A DNA stretch of 64,000 nucleotides, taken from positions 124,001 through 188,000 of the forward strand of contig NZ_BJYD01000017.1 of NCBI RefSeq assembly GCF_007991335.1, read 5' to 3'. Positions within the stretch are counted from its first letter, which is position 1. Each line of letters starts with the position of its first letter. The notes beneath the pieces were generated by a model. The model saw nothing but the letters and a program-made list of their open reading frames with translations. It had not been told where the DNA came from and searched no databases. Below, in pieces: positions 25,745 to 33,654 of this stretch. Made by a program: the position numbers and the translations under genes. The DNA comes from Halobacillus faecis. GTDB lineage: Bacteria > Bacillota > Bacilli > Bacillales > Halobacillaceae.

Positions 25745-27004
25745 ATGGATCTAGATCAACTTGAATTGAATGCGACAGTGGATGAGACGGTTAAAACGAA
25801 ACCGTATTACACGGCTTTAGTCGGATGGAGTGTGCAGGCCATTGAGGCTGCAGCTCGTATGAACCGCCCATTCGTCGTTGTCGGACCTGCAGAGTTTGAA
25901 ACATATGCAGAAAAGCACGAAATTCCATTTGTAGGATGGGACTTCAATAAGCTCAATGAAAGCTCTGATCATTTGTACAAACAGTTGAAAGACATGGGTG
26001 TTGAAGTTGCCGTTCCTTTATATGAAGAATGTGTGGAATGGGCCGGGGCGCTGAACGCTCGTTTCCGTGAAGACCCTCGTGTATTCAACCGTTCTTTATT
26101 GCTTCGCGACAAAGGGATGATGAAACGAAAAGCACAAATTTCCGGTATTAAAGTCGGCGTTTTCGAAGAGGCTCACGAGAAGGAAGATGTTAAACGTTTC
26201 TTGAAACGCGTGAACGAAGCTTTGTTGAAACTGGAAGGCGATCACCTCGATCCGATCCATGTTAAACCGTTGGACAAAGCCGGCTCTGTCGGTCACTTAG
26301 CCATCTATAATAATAAAGACATTGAACGGATTCAGGATACGGATTTCCCATTATTGATGGAAAGTCACCTTGATGGACAGGAATTTTCCTGTGAGGCGTT
26401 CATCCATAAAGGCAAAGTGCGCTTCCTTAATATTACGGAGTATGTGAAGCTTGGTCATTCCAACTTCGTTCCTGCTTCCCCAAGCTTAGAGGAAAAACGT
26501 CCTCTAATTGAACGTGCGGTCCAACAACTGGTCGACGCTTTCGAAATCGAGTACGGCGTCATCCACCCCGAATACTTCATCACCCAGGACGGAACGCTCC
26601 ACTTTGGAGAGGTAGCGGCCCGCGTACCTGGAGGTCATATTTTCGAGTTGATTGAACGCGCTTACGGATTTAGCGCCTATGAAGCTCAAATCCTTTGCAG
26701 TGATCCGAATACAACAGAAGAAGAAATCCGCGAATTTTTCCCAGACCCTTACGATTATCAAAACTACGCCGGGTGTCTAATGGTTCACCCGAATGTAGAT
26801 TACGTTGAAGACTTGAAAATCCCTGAAGAGCTTGAGGATCATCCATATTTTGAAAAGCATGATATGTTCACCCCTCCTCAAGGGAAAGTAGCCGAGCGCG
26901 TTGGCTTCGGAAACCATTATGGAACGATCTTTTTCTATGGCCGTGACAGTGAAGAGATGACCGATTTGCTGAAGACATACGAGCAGTACAACTTTTACGT
27001 ATAA
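25745..27004 (+). CDS. ATP-grasp ligase of unknown substrate
   Basis: 419 residues. The N-terminal pre-ATP-grasp domain (about 1-115) starts with a Rossmann-like TALVGWSVQAIEAAARM. The ATP-grasp core follows (about 120-330), with the nucleotide-binding VKPLDKAGSVGH (about 173-184), MESHLDGQEFSCEAFI (about 206-221) and the metal/substrate loop FGEVAARVPGGH (about 287-298). ATP-grasp enzymes join a carboxylate to an amine through an acyl-phosphate, typically making peptides or amides. ATG at 25745 follows AAAGGAGAGG. The frame extends to 25664 without a ribosome-binding site. It is co-transcribed with the papain-like gene 29 nt downstream, which suggests a joint pathway. I cannot assign the substrate. 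Confidence 0.85.
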   Translation: MDLDQLELNATVDETVKTKPYYTALVGWSVQAIEAAARMNRPFVVVGPAEFETYAEKHEIPFVGWDFNKLNESSDHLYKQLKDMGVEVAVPLYEECVEWAGALNARFREDPRVFNRSLLLRDKGMMKRKAQISGIKVGVFEEAHEKEDVKRFLKRVNEALLKLEGDHLDPIHVKPLDKAGSVGHLAIYNNKDIERIQDTDFPLLMESHLDGQEFSCEAFIHKGKVRFLNITEYVKLGHSNFVPASPSLEEKRPLIERAVQQLVDAFEIEYGVIHPEYFITQDGTLHFGEVAARVPGGHIFELIERAYGFSAYEAQILCSDPNTTEEEIREFFPDPYDYQNYAGCLMVHPNVDYVEDLKIPEELEDHPYFEKHDMFTPPQGKVAERVGFGNHYGTIFFYGRDSEEMTDLLKTYEQYNFYV

Positions 27005-27033
27005 ACGCAAGCGATAGAGAAAGGAGAGGTTTT

Positions 27034-28995
27034 ATGCCTCAGACGACGAGTGCCCTTGTCGAACGTTTCATCTATGCTTTAGACGAATTAGATAGAGCTC
27101 CATCCTTTGCAAAATCCAAGTACCAGACAGATGTGTACCAGGAAGCGAACCGCCTCATTGAAGCAGAGGATGGCTTTGAAAACTTATATCAGCATGCCGG
27201 ACGTTTGGAAGAAGCGGGTGTATTTCAAGATGGACCATGGGAGACAGCAGAAAAACTCCAGCCTCCCCTTGTAGCCGGGTCCCTAAAAGCGAAAGGACTT
27301 CCTATGATCATCGAAGTCCTCAGCGAATTGCGTATGCTCGCCATTGCTAAAGGAAAAGCGACGAACCCGAACGTTTCACCTGAAATGGCCGAAGAATTTT
27401 TAAATGAAGTGATGGTCCTGAACTTGAACCTCCTTTTCCCAGACGCCAGTGAAAGTTCCAGGATTGAAAAACATGAGAATGATGAGAAGGCAGGGAAATT
27501 GTTTCAATTCTTATCCACTCATCTTTCATCAAGTGCACTGATCCAAACCCTAATTTATGAAATCAAGCGACTAACGGCGCAACGTCCGATCATGGTGAAA
27601 AGAATTGTATCCATGATCAAGATGGCAAAGGAAATGCTCGATCAAGATTCGGATGACCAAGGGAAGACAGAATTGAAGCAATTCATTGCAGCCATTGAAG
27701 GACCGTCTAAACTGAGTGAACAATTCAATGACGTCAACGCGTACCGTTCACAGTTGAAAACACTCACACGCACAGACCTTATTTCTGAGAGTGTCGCACT
27801 CGCACAGTCCATGCGCGAAACGGGCCTCGTATCTCCACATCATGCAACCTTGATTCGCTTTTTGAGCAAAAGGAATCCTGCGCTTCTTGCTTATGCGCTG
27901 AATTTAAACAGTAAAGGCAGCGCTAACCTCGAGGAGCATCGGGAACTTGTCATCCAGTTGATCCGGGCTTCTATTTTCCCTGGTACCCGGCAGGCGATTT
28001 ATGGCCTGTCGATGTTACTTGAACGTGGAGTATTGTCTCATTCCCCTGTCGCACCGGGTCTAAGGCGATTGGTAGAACTTGATATCCGCCCGGATGTACG
28101 ACACGCGCTTAATTCAACGACGAATACAGGCGAAGGTGTCACCGCGAATAGCATCCTTGTCGCCGGTACCATTCAAGTACTCGGTCAGCCACTCGGCGTT
28201 GGACAGGGATTCAATCCGACCTGTCAGGCTGCCCGCGGCATCAGCTTATGGGCACAGCACGCCCCTGGCTTCTTGTTGGAAATCATTCCACGTGCGGCAC
28301 GTGATGGCGACCTTGACTTCACGTTTGAAGGAACACCGATTCACTCAAAAGAGCTGAAAGGCGGACTAGCTCCGGACCTTGATAAAGAACTTGATCCTGT
28401 ATCCCTTGTCCTCGTGCCTCACCTGGACAAGATTTACAGTGAAATGATGACGCGTGTAGCTTTGAGAGGAGAAGACGGTCACCGCTGGGTCAACCCGGCC
28501 TTTTATGGAAACTGGGTGCAGAAAGGATTCAGCTCTGTGTTTGATCCAATCACCGGTTATGTTCTTGACTACACTGGATTCGTCAAACTTTTCTATGCCA
28601 CACACCATCCGGAGTATAACGATGATTATGAATTGATTTACCCGAACCCTGTCGGCATTTTCATCACGAACGTGCACGGCAAACTGCTCGGCCTCCATGC
28701 CGTTTCCATTACGAGAATATCGAAAGACCCGAATGGTGAGGAGAGAATCTATTTTTATAACCCGAACAATGATGGTTCCCAAAACTGGGGCCAGAACATT
28801 GAGCCAAGCGTCATCGGGAATGGTGAAATGGAAGGCGAAAGCTCCCTTCCTTTCCACGAATTCGTTTCCCGGTTATATGCATTCCACTACAACCCTTATG
28901 AGCAAGGGGATGCGTATGCAGTGGAAAATTCCATCGTTGACGGCATCCGTCAGCTTGCTCAGGAAAGCTGGGGAAAAGATTATACGTGGGTGTAA
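27034..28995 (+). CDS. Large protein with papain-like cysteine peptidase signature
   Basis: 653 residues, no signal peptide or membrane segment. The N-terminal two-thirds (1-370) are alpha-helical. The C-terminal part shows a papain-type catalytic layout: Gln391 six residues before Cys397 in GQGFNPTCQAARG, His555 in GLHAVSIT, and Asn576 in FYNPNNDG followed by NWG. Gln-x5-Cys, then His, then Asn/Asp reproduces papain order and spacing (Q19, C25, H, N). This supports a cysteine peptidase or transpeptidase/amidase. GGAGAGG lies 5 nt before the ATG, 29 nt after the ATP-grasp gene, and a strong terminator ends the operon. Substrate unknown; a peptide product or tag made by the ATP-grasp enzyme is an obvious candidate. 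The fold assignment is inference. Confidence 0.78.
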   Translation: MPQTTSALVERFIYALDELDRAPSFAKSKYQTDVYQEANRLIEAEDGFENLYQHAGRLEEAGVFQDGPWETAEKLQPPLVAGSLKAKGLPMIIEVLSELRMLAIAKGKATNPNVSPEMAEEFLNEVMVLNLNLLFPDASESSRIEKHENDEKAGKLFQFLSTHLSSSALIQTLIYEIKRLTAQRPIMVKRIVSMIKMAKEMLDQDSDDQGKTELKQFIAAIEGPSKLSEQFNDVNAYRSQLKTLTRTDLISESVALAQSMRETGLVSPHHATLIRFLSKRNPALLAYALNLNSKGSANLEEHRELVIQLIRASIFPGTRQAIYGLSMLLERGVLSHSPVAPGLRRLVELDIRPDVRHALNSTTNTGEGVTANSILVAGTIQVLGQPLGVGQGFNPTCQAARGISLWAQHAPGFLLEIIPRAARDGDLDFTFEGTPIHSKELKGGLAPDLDKELDPVSLVLVPHLDKIYSEMMTRVALRGEDGHRWVNPAFYGNWVQKGFSSVFDPITGYVLDYTGFVKLFYATHHPEYNDDYELIYPNPVGIFITNVHGKLLGLHAVSITRISKDPNGEERIYFYNPNNDGSQNWGQNIEPSVIGNGEMEGESSLPFHEFVSRLYAFHYNPYEQGDAYAVENSIVDGIRQLAQESWGKDYTWV

Positions 28996-29004
28996 ACGAA
29001 ATGA

Positions 29005-29035
29005 AGCCAGACTCTTTATGGAGTCTGGCTTTTTT
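29005..29035 (+). terminator. Terminator of ATP-grasp operon
   Basis: AGCCAGACTC - 6-nt loop - GAGTCTGGCT followed by six T. Confidence 0.9.
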
Positions 29036-29060
29036 GGTGGAGCTATTGGGGAGTAGGTTT

Positions 29061-29288
29061 TATTAGCAGGTTTGCGCAATATATTAGCAGGTTTGGTCGT
29101 TTTATTAGCACCTTCATGCCATATATTAGCAGGTTTCGCTCTTTTATTGGCAACTTCCAACCACATATTAGCAACTTCTGATTCTATCAGTGACTTTTCT
29201 CCGTGTATCGGTAGGTTTTCGCTATTTATCAGTTGGTTTGGCGTATTTTTGGTGGGTTTTGCGCTTTTATCGGTGACTTTGTTAAACA
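29061..29288. repeat. Array B: about 11 degenerate 21-bp repeats
   Basis: Units begin at 29061, 29082, 29103, 29124, 29145, 29166, 29185, 29206, 29227, 29248 and 29268. Each has a 13-nt conserved part close to TATTAGCAGGTTT followed by about 8 variable nt; the last units decay to TATCGGTGACTTT. A partial unit precedes the array (about 29044). It fills the gap between the terminator at 29005-29035 and the csp terminator. The open frames here lack ribosome-binding sites and I regard them as chance. Confidence 0.85.
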
Positions 29289-29307
29289 TAACGGTATTTT
29301 TGCCACA

Positions 29308-29341
29308 AAAAAAGACTTCCGAACGAGTCGGAAGTCTTTTT
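29308..29341 (-). terminator. Terminator of cold-shock gene
   Basis: AAAAGACTTCCGA - loop - TCGGAAGTCTTTT, with a T run on the minus strand. Confidence 0.88.
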
Positions 29342-29348
29342 GTCTTAC

Positions 29349-29546
29349 TTATTTTTGAACGTTAGCCGCTTGTGGGCCACGGTCGCCTTCAACGATTTCG
29401 AAAGAAACTTGTTCGTTCTCTTCTAGAGTTTTGAACCCTTCGCCTTGAATAGCAGAGAAGTGTACGAATACGTCGTCTTGACCTTCTACTTCAATAAATC
29501 CGAAACCTTTTTCTGCGTTGAACCATTTAACTGTACCTTGTAACAT
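29349..29546 (-). CDS. Cold-shock protein (CspA/CspB family)
   Basis: 65 residues, a single cold-shock domain with RNP1 KGFGFIEV (about 13-20) and RNP2 DVFVHFSAI (about 24-32). It binds single-stranded RNA and DNA as an RNA chaperone. ATG at 29546 follows AGGAGGT; the longer frame to 29609 is part of the leader. The short GTGGAT-N4-ATCCAC hairpin just before the ribosome-binding site may influence translation. It is monocistronic. Confidence 0.96.
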   Translation of the reverse strand: MLQGTVKWFNAEKGFGFIEVEGQDDVFVHFSAIQGEGFKTLEENEQVSFEIVEGDRGPQAANVQK

Positions 29547-29561
29547 GTTGTTACCTCCTGC

Positions 29562-29577
29562 GTGGATGATGATCCAC
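29562..29577 (-). promoter_or_regulatory. Hairpin in csp 5' leader
   Basis: GTGGAT - 4 nt - ATCCAC ends only a few nt before the AGGAGGT site of the cold-shock gene, so it could modulate access. Short and not diagnostic. Confidence 0.35.
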
Positions 29578-29718
29578 ATTGTATTACTATAATTGCTCTG
29601 CCTATTCATTCAAGACGAAAGTCACTTTCAAGTTCCTTTAGCTTTCATTCCTAACCGAACAAGAATAATTAACTTTATTATATACCCCTATCCAAACCGC
29701 GTCAACCTTGGTACCAGA

Positions 29719-30027
29719 TTATTTCTGAACAGTTTCCTTTTCAAAATATACAGCCAGCAGCTGATCGAGCTTCACGCCGGGATATTTAGACTGCAATTTC
29801 TCTTCAAAATTCTTTAAAGAAAGTTTCCTCTGTAATTCCAAAGCGTACACACTGACATCCATAAAGTCAGCCAGTGCGACAAGCTCTTCATATGAAAGCG
29901 GAGTCGTGTAGATGGTTCCTGCTGTCTCCCCGATCGTTTCATACCGTACCCGAAAGGCCTCGAGCACTTTTGCAAAAGGACCGCTTTCAAAACGCTCCAC
30001 GGCAGCGAATACTTGGTTCCTTCTCAT
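29719..30027 (-). CDS. Small protein of unknown function
   Basis: 102 residues, soluble and largely helical, starting MRRNQVFAAVERFE, with a C-terminal helical pair (KLSLKNFEEKLQSKYPGVKL). ATG at 30027 follows GAGAGGGAAAG. It lies 46 nt downstream of the Eis-like acetyltransferase on the same strand, so it may be co-transcribed with it. No family recognised. Confidence 0.65.
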   Translation of the reverse strand: MRRNQVFAAVERFESGPFAKVLEAFRVRYETIGETAGTIYTTPLSYEELVALADFMDVSVYALELQRKLSLKNFEEKLQSKYPGVKLDQLLAVYFEKETVQK

Positions 30028-30073
30028 CTTTCCCTCTCCCCACACCTAGCATGTTATATAGGTATGGTTTCTG

Positions 30074-31285
30074 TTAGAAAAATGTCCAGGATTTCGGCTG
30101 ATCCGGGTACTGAAAAAGTCCAATGGTACGTCCATCGCTGACAGCTGCTCCACTTCTCAACAAACTAGAGAGCGATACACAGCCCATCATCAAAGAAGAA
30201 AAATGAGCGATATCAATCTCAATGGTTACTTCAGCCTCCCCATCTGTGGCCGCAGGCTTTCCATTCGTAAACTGCCAGACCGATTTGTACGTTTCATTCA
30301 AAAAGGAGTCCTTCACTTTCCAGCCGACCTTAACCGTATCCGTTCCGAAACAGGTCCCAACCATTTTTTCAAGAAAAGCAGGAATATCCAAAATCCGATA
30401 CATTAATCCCCGGCCTTCCTCACTGACTTTATGGTAAATGGAAAAGATGAGCTGTTCATCCACATGGACAGGATCGTTCAGTGAATAAGCAAAGTCGTGA
30501 TCAAACGTTGGGAAATAGATGGAACGCACCTGGTCTTTTTGATTATGTAGATATTGAATAAGCGTGCGATAGGCTTTTGTCGACGTGTGGAAGAAGTTCT
30601 TGACATGAACATCGTTTTGTAAAAAGTGATCGCCTTCCTTGAATTCAAGCGTCACGTATCCTGTGATTATTCCAGATTCTCTCACACCGAATGTATGAAG
30701 TCCTTCTTTTTCAAGAAATGAGAACCCATACGGAGGAATGGCCGTCGCCCCATGATTTTCTTTTGCCCATGTGTCATAACATGCCTTCACCTCATCCTGA
30801 TCAGCTGCATTCAACACTTCGACCTTCTCTCCTTCATTGTAGGAAGGAAGCTGCGAGGGGTGAAAATGATAGGTCGACAGCCGCGGACCCAACCCAAATC
30901 CCATCCTCTTATAAAACGATGGTTGGAAAGGATACAAGTGGGCGATTGTCTGCCCTTTGTCTCTCGCATCTGCTAAAAAATGCTGAATGATCCGCTTCGC
31001 GTACCCTTGCTTCTTATATGGAAGATCGACCGCTACAGTTCCGATTCCACCAGCTTGTACTTGCTGACCATATACATTCATGACATGGTCATAGGCAATG
31101 TATCCACCTACGAGCTGTTCTTTTTCATAAAGACCGATTGTATGAATGTCATCCTTTTGAGCCATTTTCCTCCTATGTTCCGTGTACCTTTCCTGCTCTT
31201 CTTTAGAGTGCAATTTCATGCCAGGGTAACAGCGTCGGGATAAGTCTGTAAATGCTTGGAAGTCCTCTATGATCTTAAAATCCAT
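30074..31285 (-). CDS. Eis-like GNAT acetyltransferase (tandem GNAT plus SCP2-like domain)
   Basis: 403 residues. The N-terminal GNAT domain contains the acetyl-CoA loop VAVDLPYKKQGYAKRII (about 84-100). A second, degenerate GNAT-like domain (about 160-290) and a C-terminal SCP2-like domain (about 300-403) follow, the three-part layout of Eis (enhanced intracellular survival) proteins. The chain ends in an aromatic carboxyl terminus (WTFF), and Eis enzymes use the terminal carboxylate in catalysis. Eis proteins acetylate multiple amines of aminoglycosides or proteins; the substrate here is unknown. ATG at 31285 follows AAGGAGGATG. Confidence 0.86.
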   Translation of the reverse strand: MDFKIIEDFQAFTDLSRRCYPGMKLHSKEEQERYTEHRRKMAQKDDIHTIGLYEKEQLVGGYIAYDHVMNVYGQQVQAGGIGTVAVDLPYKKQGYAKRIIQHFLADARDKGQTIAHLYPFQPSFYKRMGFGLGPRLSTYHFHPSQLPSYNEGEKVEVLNAADQDEVKACYDTWAKENHGATAIPPYGFSFLEKEGLHTFGVRESGIITGYVTLEFKEGDHFLQNDVHVKNFFHTSTKAYRTLIQYLHNQKDQVRSIYFPTFDHDFAYSLNDPVHVDEQLIFSIYHKVSEEGRGLMYRILDIPAFLEKMVGTCFGTDTVKVGWKVKDSFLNETYKSVWQFTNGKPAATDGEAEVTIEIDIAHFSSLMMGCVSLSSLLRSGAAVSDGRTIGLFQYPDQPKSWTFF

Positions 31286-31451
31286 TCCACATCCTCCTTA
31301 TTGGACAATTCTGTATATCAAGTCTAGCATTTACTAAATATTTCTTCTATTCTAATTGGGCGAAAATCTGAGGACGTAAATTTTGGAGGATGTAAAGTGG
31401 ATGGGTATTGAATGCTAACAGCCTTTGCTCTTGCATCGGGAGCGTTTGATC

Positions 31452-31571
31452 ATGCATATAAAGCGGAGAAGAGGTCGAAAAAAAGAAGAAAGAGGCAAGG
31501 AATTAGAAGATAAAATCAATATTGATACGAAGAGTGTTCTTTTGAAGAAGCCCATGACAAAAGACGCTTGA
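31452..31571 (+). CDS. Possible 39-residue small basic protein
   Basis: An ATG at 31452 lies 9 nt after GGGAG and opens a 39-residue frame starting MHIKRRRGRKKEERGKELED and ending KKPMTKDA. Its stop codon is inside the first arm of a terminator. Context (ribosome-binding site, terminator, otherwise empty 333-bp gap) favours a small gene. No homologue is known to me, and other short frames exist here too. Confidence 0.35.
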   Translation: MHIKRRRGRKKEERGKELEDKINIDTKSVLLKKPMTKDA

Positions 31572-31600
31572 ATCAGAGAAATCCAAGCGTCTTTTGTTTT
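31559..31600. terminator. Bidirectional terminator
   Basis: AAAAGACGCTTG...CAAGCGTCTTTT followed by T-rich sequence. It serves the pirin gene on the minus strand and any plus-strand small transcript. Confidence 0.75.
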
Positions 31601-31618
31601 TCCCAATAAATCTTTTCA

Positions 31619-32473
31619 TCATACAGCAGGAGGTCCGAATTTTCCTCTCCGGAAGTCATCATAAGCCTGTTTGATTTCTTCCATAGAATTCATTACAAAC
31701 GGTCCATGTGGAACAATTTCTTCACGAATCGGTGCTCCAGAATAAACAAGCACCTTGGTTCGTCGCTTCTTAGAGACGAGCTTCAACTCACTGGACCCTT
31801 CTCCTTCTTCAAGGAAAGAAAGCGTAGCAACCCCGTGCTTTTTCAAATTCACTTCATTTTCACCTGCCACAACATCTCCTGCAAGAACATATACGAAGGC
31901 ATTGTGATTTTCAGGTAAATCAAGAGTGAATGCTGCGTCTTCGGATAGGGTGATCTCACTGAGCGTAATAGGAACGATAGAGTTGAGTGGTCCTTCCACA
32001 CCGGCCACATTCCCAGAGAACACTTTTACGGATCCTCCTTCAAAAGGAACGACAGGAGCGTCTTCCCCGTAGACATTTTGATAGATGGTTTCGGAATTTT
32101 TCTTATTTCCAGGAAGGTTCAACCATAATTGCAGCGTATGAGCGATATCATCTTCCACTCCATCTTCTGCGTGTCTTGCTGCCCAACCGGCATTCATGTA
32201 TTGCACGTCACCGGGCTCAAGAACATCACGGCCCCCTGCATTATCAATGTGTTCCAATCGTCCATCAACGACATAGGTGACGGTTTGGAATCCGCGGTGC
32301 GGGTGATCGGGGAATGTCCCTTTTTTGAACCAATCCTCAGCCATCAGGATAAATGGGTCGAAATCGCGCCACCTGTCCGCGGGCAGGACCCACCCTTTTT
32401 GAATCGCCGGGAAACCCATTTCTTGATATTGGACGTACCAATGATCTTTCACTTCTCTTTGAAAGTTCGCCAT
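31619..32473 (-). CDS. Pirin-family bicupin protein
   Basis: 284 residues. The N-terminal pirin cupin (about 20-130) contains the metal-site motifs HPHRGFQTVTY and HIDNAGGRDVLEPGDVQYMN; the C-terminal cupin (about 165-275) includes GAPIREEIVPHGPFVMN. Pirins bind Fe and some have quercetinase activity or act as redox sensors. ATG at 32473 follows GGGAGG by 10 nt; ATG at 32482 abuts that site. It lies downstream of a MarR regulator, and both share a GTTGCTATA-type operator, so it is probably controlled by that regulator in response to electrophiles or phenolics (inference). Confidence 0.9.
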   Translation of the reverse strand: MANFQREVKDHWYVQYQEMGFPAIQKGWVLPADRWRDFDPFILMAEDWFKKGTFPDHPHRGFQTVTYVVDGRLEHIDNAGGRDVLEPGDVQYMNAGWAARHAEDGVEDDIAHTLQLWLNLPGNKKNSETIYQNVYGEDAPVVPFEGGSVKVFSGNVAGVEGPLNSIVPITLSEITLSEDAAFTLDLPENHNAFVYVLAGDVVAGENEVNLKKHGVATLSFLEEGEGSSELKLVSKKRRTKVLVYSGAPIREEIVPHGPFVMNSMEEIKQAYDDFRRGKFGPPAV

Positions 32474-32493
32474 GTCAACCATCCTCCCAATTA

Positions 32494-32511
32494 GTTGCTA
32501 TATCTACTATT
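32494..32511. promoter_or_regulatory. Operator copy 1 (upstream of pirin gene)
   Basis: GTTGCTATATCTACTATT, 16 of 18 positions identical to the second copy upstream of the marR gene at 32977-32994. Confidence 0.6.
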
Positions 32512-32529
32512 CACTTGAAAAAGCGCTCC

Positions 32530-32958
32530 TCACCCTTCAATGTTGATTTGCATTTTTGTGAGGAGCCGATCCAATTCTTGTAGTTCTTTTTCTGAAATGC
32601 CTTTAGTTACCGCATCATTGAAGGCTTCCGCGACAGGTAGGACTTGTTCCTTCAACTTCTGCCCTTCTTCTGTCAGATAAAGTTCCAACGAACGCCTGTC
32701 CTCTGTGCAGAAGTTCCTTTTGATGAACCCTTTTTTCTCAAGGTTCGAAGCCATGCGGGCAATGTTTGTCTTATCCTTCTTCAAATGATGAGCCAGCTGA
32801 TTCTGTGTCATTCCGTCCTTTTCCCAAAGCAGCATCATGATCAAGTTCTGCTCGGGTGCAAGGTTGTAAGGCTGCAGCTGTGCTTTCACATAGCTCGTCA
32901 GCTTCAAATCTGTCTGGTGAAGCTTAATGCTTATATAATCTTGAAAACTTAAATTCAT
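32530..32958 (-). CDS. MarR-family transcriptional regulator
   Basis: 142 residues, a typical MarR winged helix with dimerisation helices at both ends. The recognition segment MTQNQLAHHLKKDKTNIARM (about 50-69) and wing RNFCTEDRRSLELYLTEEG (about 80-98) are clear. ATG at 32958 follows AGGGAGAT; the open frame continues to 33033 through the promoter and is not used. It probably represses itself and pirin through the shared operator. The single Cys in the wing region (NFCTEDRR) could serve for thiol sensing, as in some MarR/OhrR members. Confidence 0.9.
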   Translation of the reverse strand: MNLSFQDYISIKLHQTDLKLTSYVKAQLQPYNLAPEQNLIMMLLWEKDGMTQNQLAHHLKKDKTNIARMASNLEKKGFIKRNFCTEDRRSLELYLTEEGQKLKEQVLPVAEAFNDAVTKGISEKELQELDRLLTKMQINIEG

Positions 32959-32976
32959 ATGCGATCTCCCTAAAAA

Positions 32977-32994
32977 GTTGCTATACATACTATT
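32977..32994. promoter_or_regulatory. Operator copy 2 (marR promoter)
   Basis: GTTGCTATACATACTATT overlaps the -10 region and expected transcription start of the marR promoter. It is nearly identical to the copy before pirin. Confidence 0.62.
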
Positions 32995-33020
32995 ATAATC
33001 CGACCAAAGTCCTCTGTCAA
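32992..33020 (-). promoter_or_regulatory. Consensus sigma-A promoter of marR
   Basis: Minus strand TTGACA (plus 33015-33020), 17-nt spacer, TATAAT (plus 32992-32997), a full-consensus promoter that presumably needs repression by the overlapping operator. Confidence 0.8.
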
Positions 33021-33104
33021 AAGCTCTGGCCATAGATTACCAGAACATAACTCCCCTAGCTATGCTAAAATTTTCTAGAGAGTAACCGAAAGGAAGTCGC
33101 AGTT

Positions 33105-33539
33105 ATGGAAATCATACCCTATACATCTGTAGGACAGCTAAAGCTTAACATGAGGAAAGAGGAAGTTAGAAAAACGATAGGGGAAACACCTCAGGAATTT
33201 CTTCGTGACCCTGATGAGCCCACTTCTGATCACTACGTAAAATCAGGGATCTTTGCCTATTACAAAAAAGATGAAGATACAAACAACGCCTATGAATGTA
33301 CAGATCCTGCTTCCGTTACCTACCAGGGGATTTCATTCCTCCATATGAGGGAGAGAAAAGCGAAGAAACTCCTCAAGAAACTGGATCCGGATTTTGTCGA
33401 CTTGAACGAAACCGTGATTTCCCTTGAACACGGAATCAGCTTATTTTTCATGGAGCATAAGGTCGAAACTGTCCTCGTTTTTGAACGAAACTATTATGAT
33501 GGGCTGTTTGAAGAACTGAAAAAGTTAGACGAGATCTAA
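33105..33539 (+). CDS. Conserved-looking small protein, unknown function
   Basis: 144 residues, soluble. The N-terminus (IIPYTSVGQLKLNMRKEEVR) resembles the start of small SMI1/immunity-like or bacterial intracellular alpha/beta proteins, in which a short strand precedes GxLxLNMxxxEV. The remainder alternates strands and helices (VETVLVFERNYYDGLF). ATG at 33105 follows AAAGGAAG and a terminator follows immediately. No secretion signal. I cannot assign a function. Confidence 0.7.
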   Translation: MEIIPYTSVGQLKLNMRKEEVRKTIGETPQEFLRDPDEPTSDHYVKSGIFAYYKKDEDTNNAYECTDPASVTYQGISFLHMRERKAKKLLKKLDPDFVDLNETVISLEHGISLFFMEHKVETVLVFERNYYDGLFEELKKLDEI

Positions 33540-33540
33540 T

Positions 33541-33567
33541 GGGCCAGGGCTGAACCCTGGCCGTTTT
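33541..33567 (+). terminator. Terminator
   Basis: GGCCAGGG - 4-nt loop - ACCCTGGCC followed by GTTTTTT. Confidence 0.9.
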
Positions 33568-33654
33568 TTGTTAGGGCGTTGTTAATCATTCATTCACGAT
33601 ACGTCACTTTGAGCTTGCGTTAAGGCACATTCACCTTTTCAGCACATCATTCGC

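Noticed and set aside
29061-29288. CRISPR array
   Set aside because: Period of 21 nt is too short, the core is degenerate and no spacer of 30 nt or more or cas gene is present. The same holds for the other arrays.
28873-29365. Open frames of 97 and 138 codons over array B
   Set aside because: No start signal; the repeated peptides follow from the 21-nt (7-codon) period of non-coding repeats.
31412-31513. 33-codon frame overlapping the 39-codon candidate at 31452
   Set aside because: The nearest GGAGGA is 21 nt upstream of its ATG, too far to serve as a ribosome-binding site.
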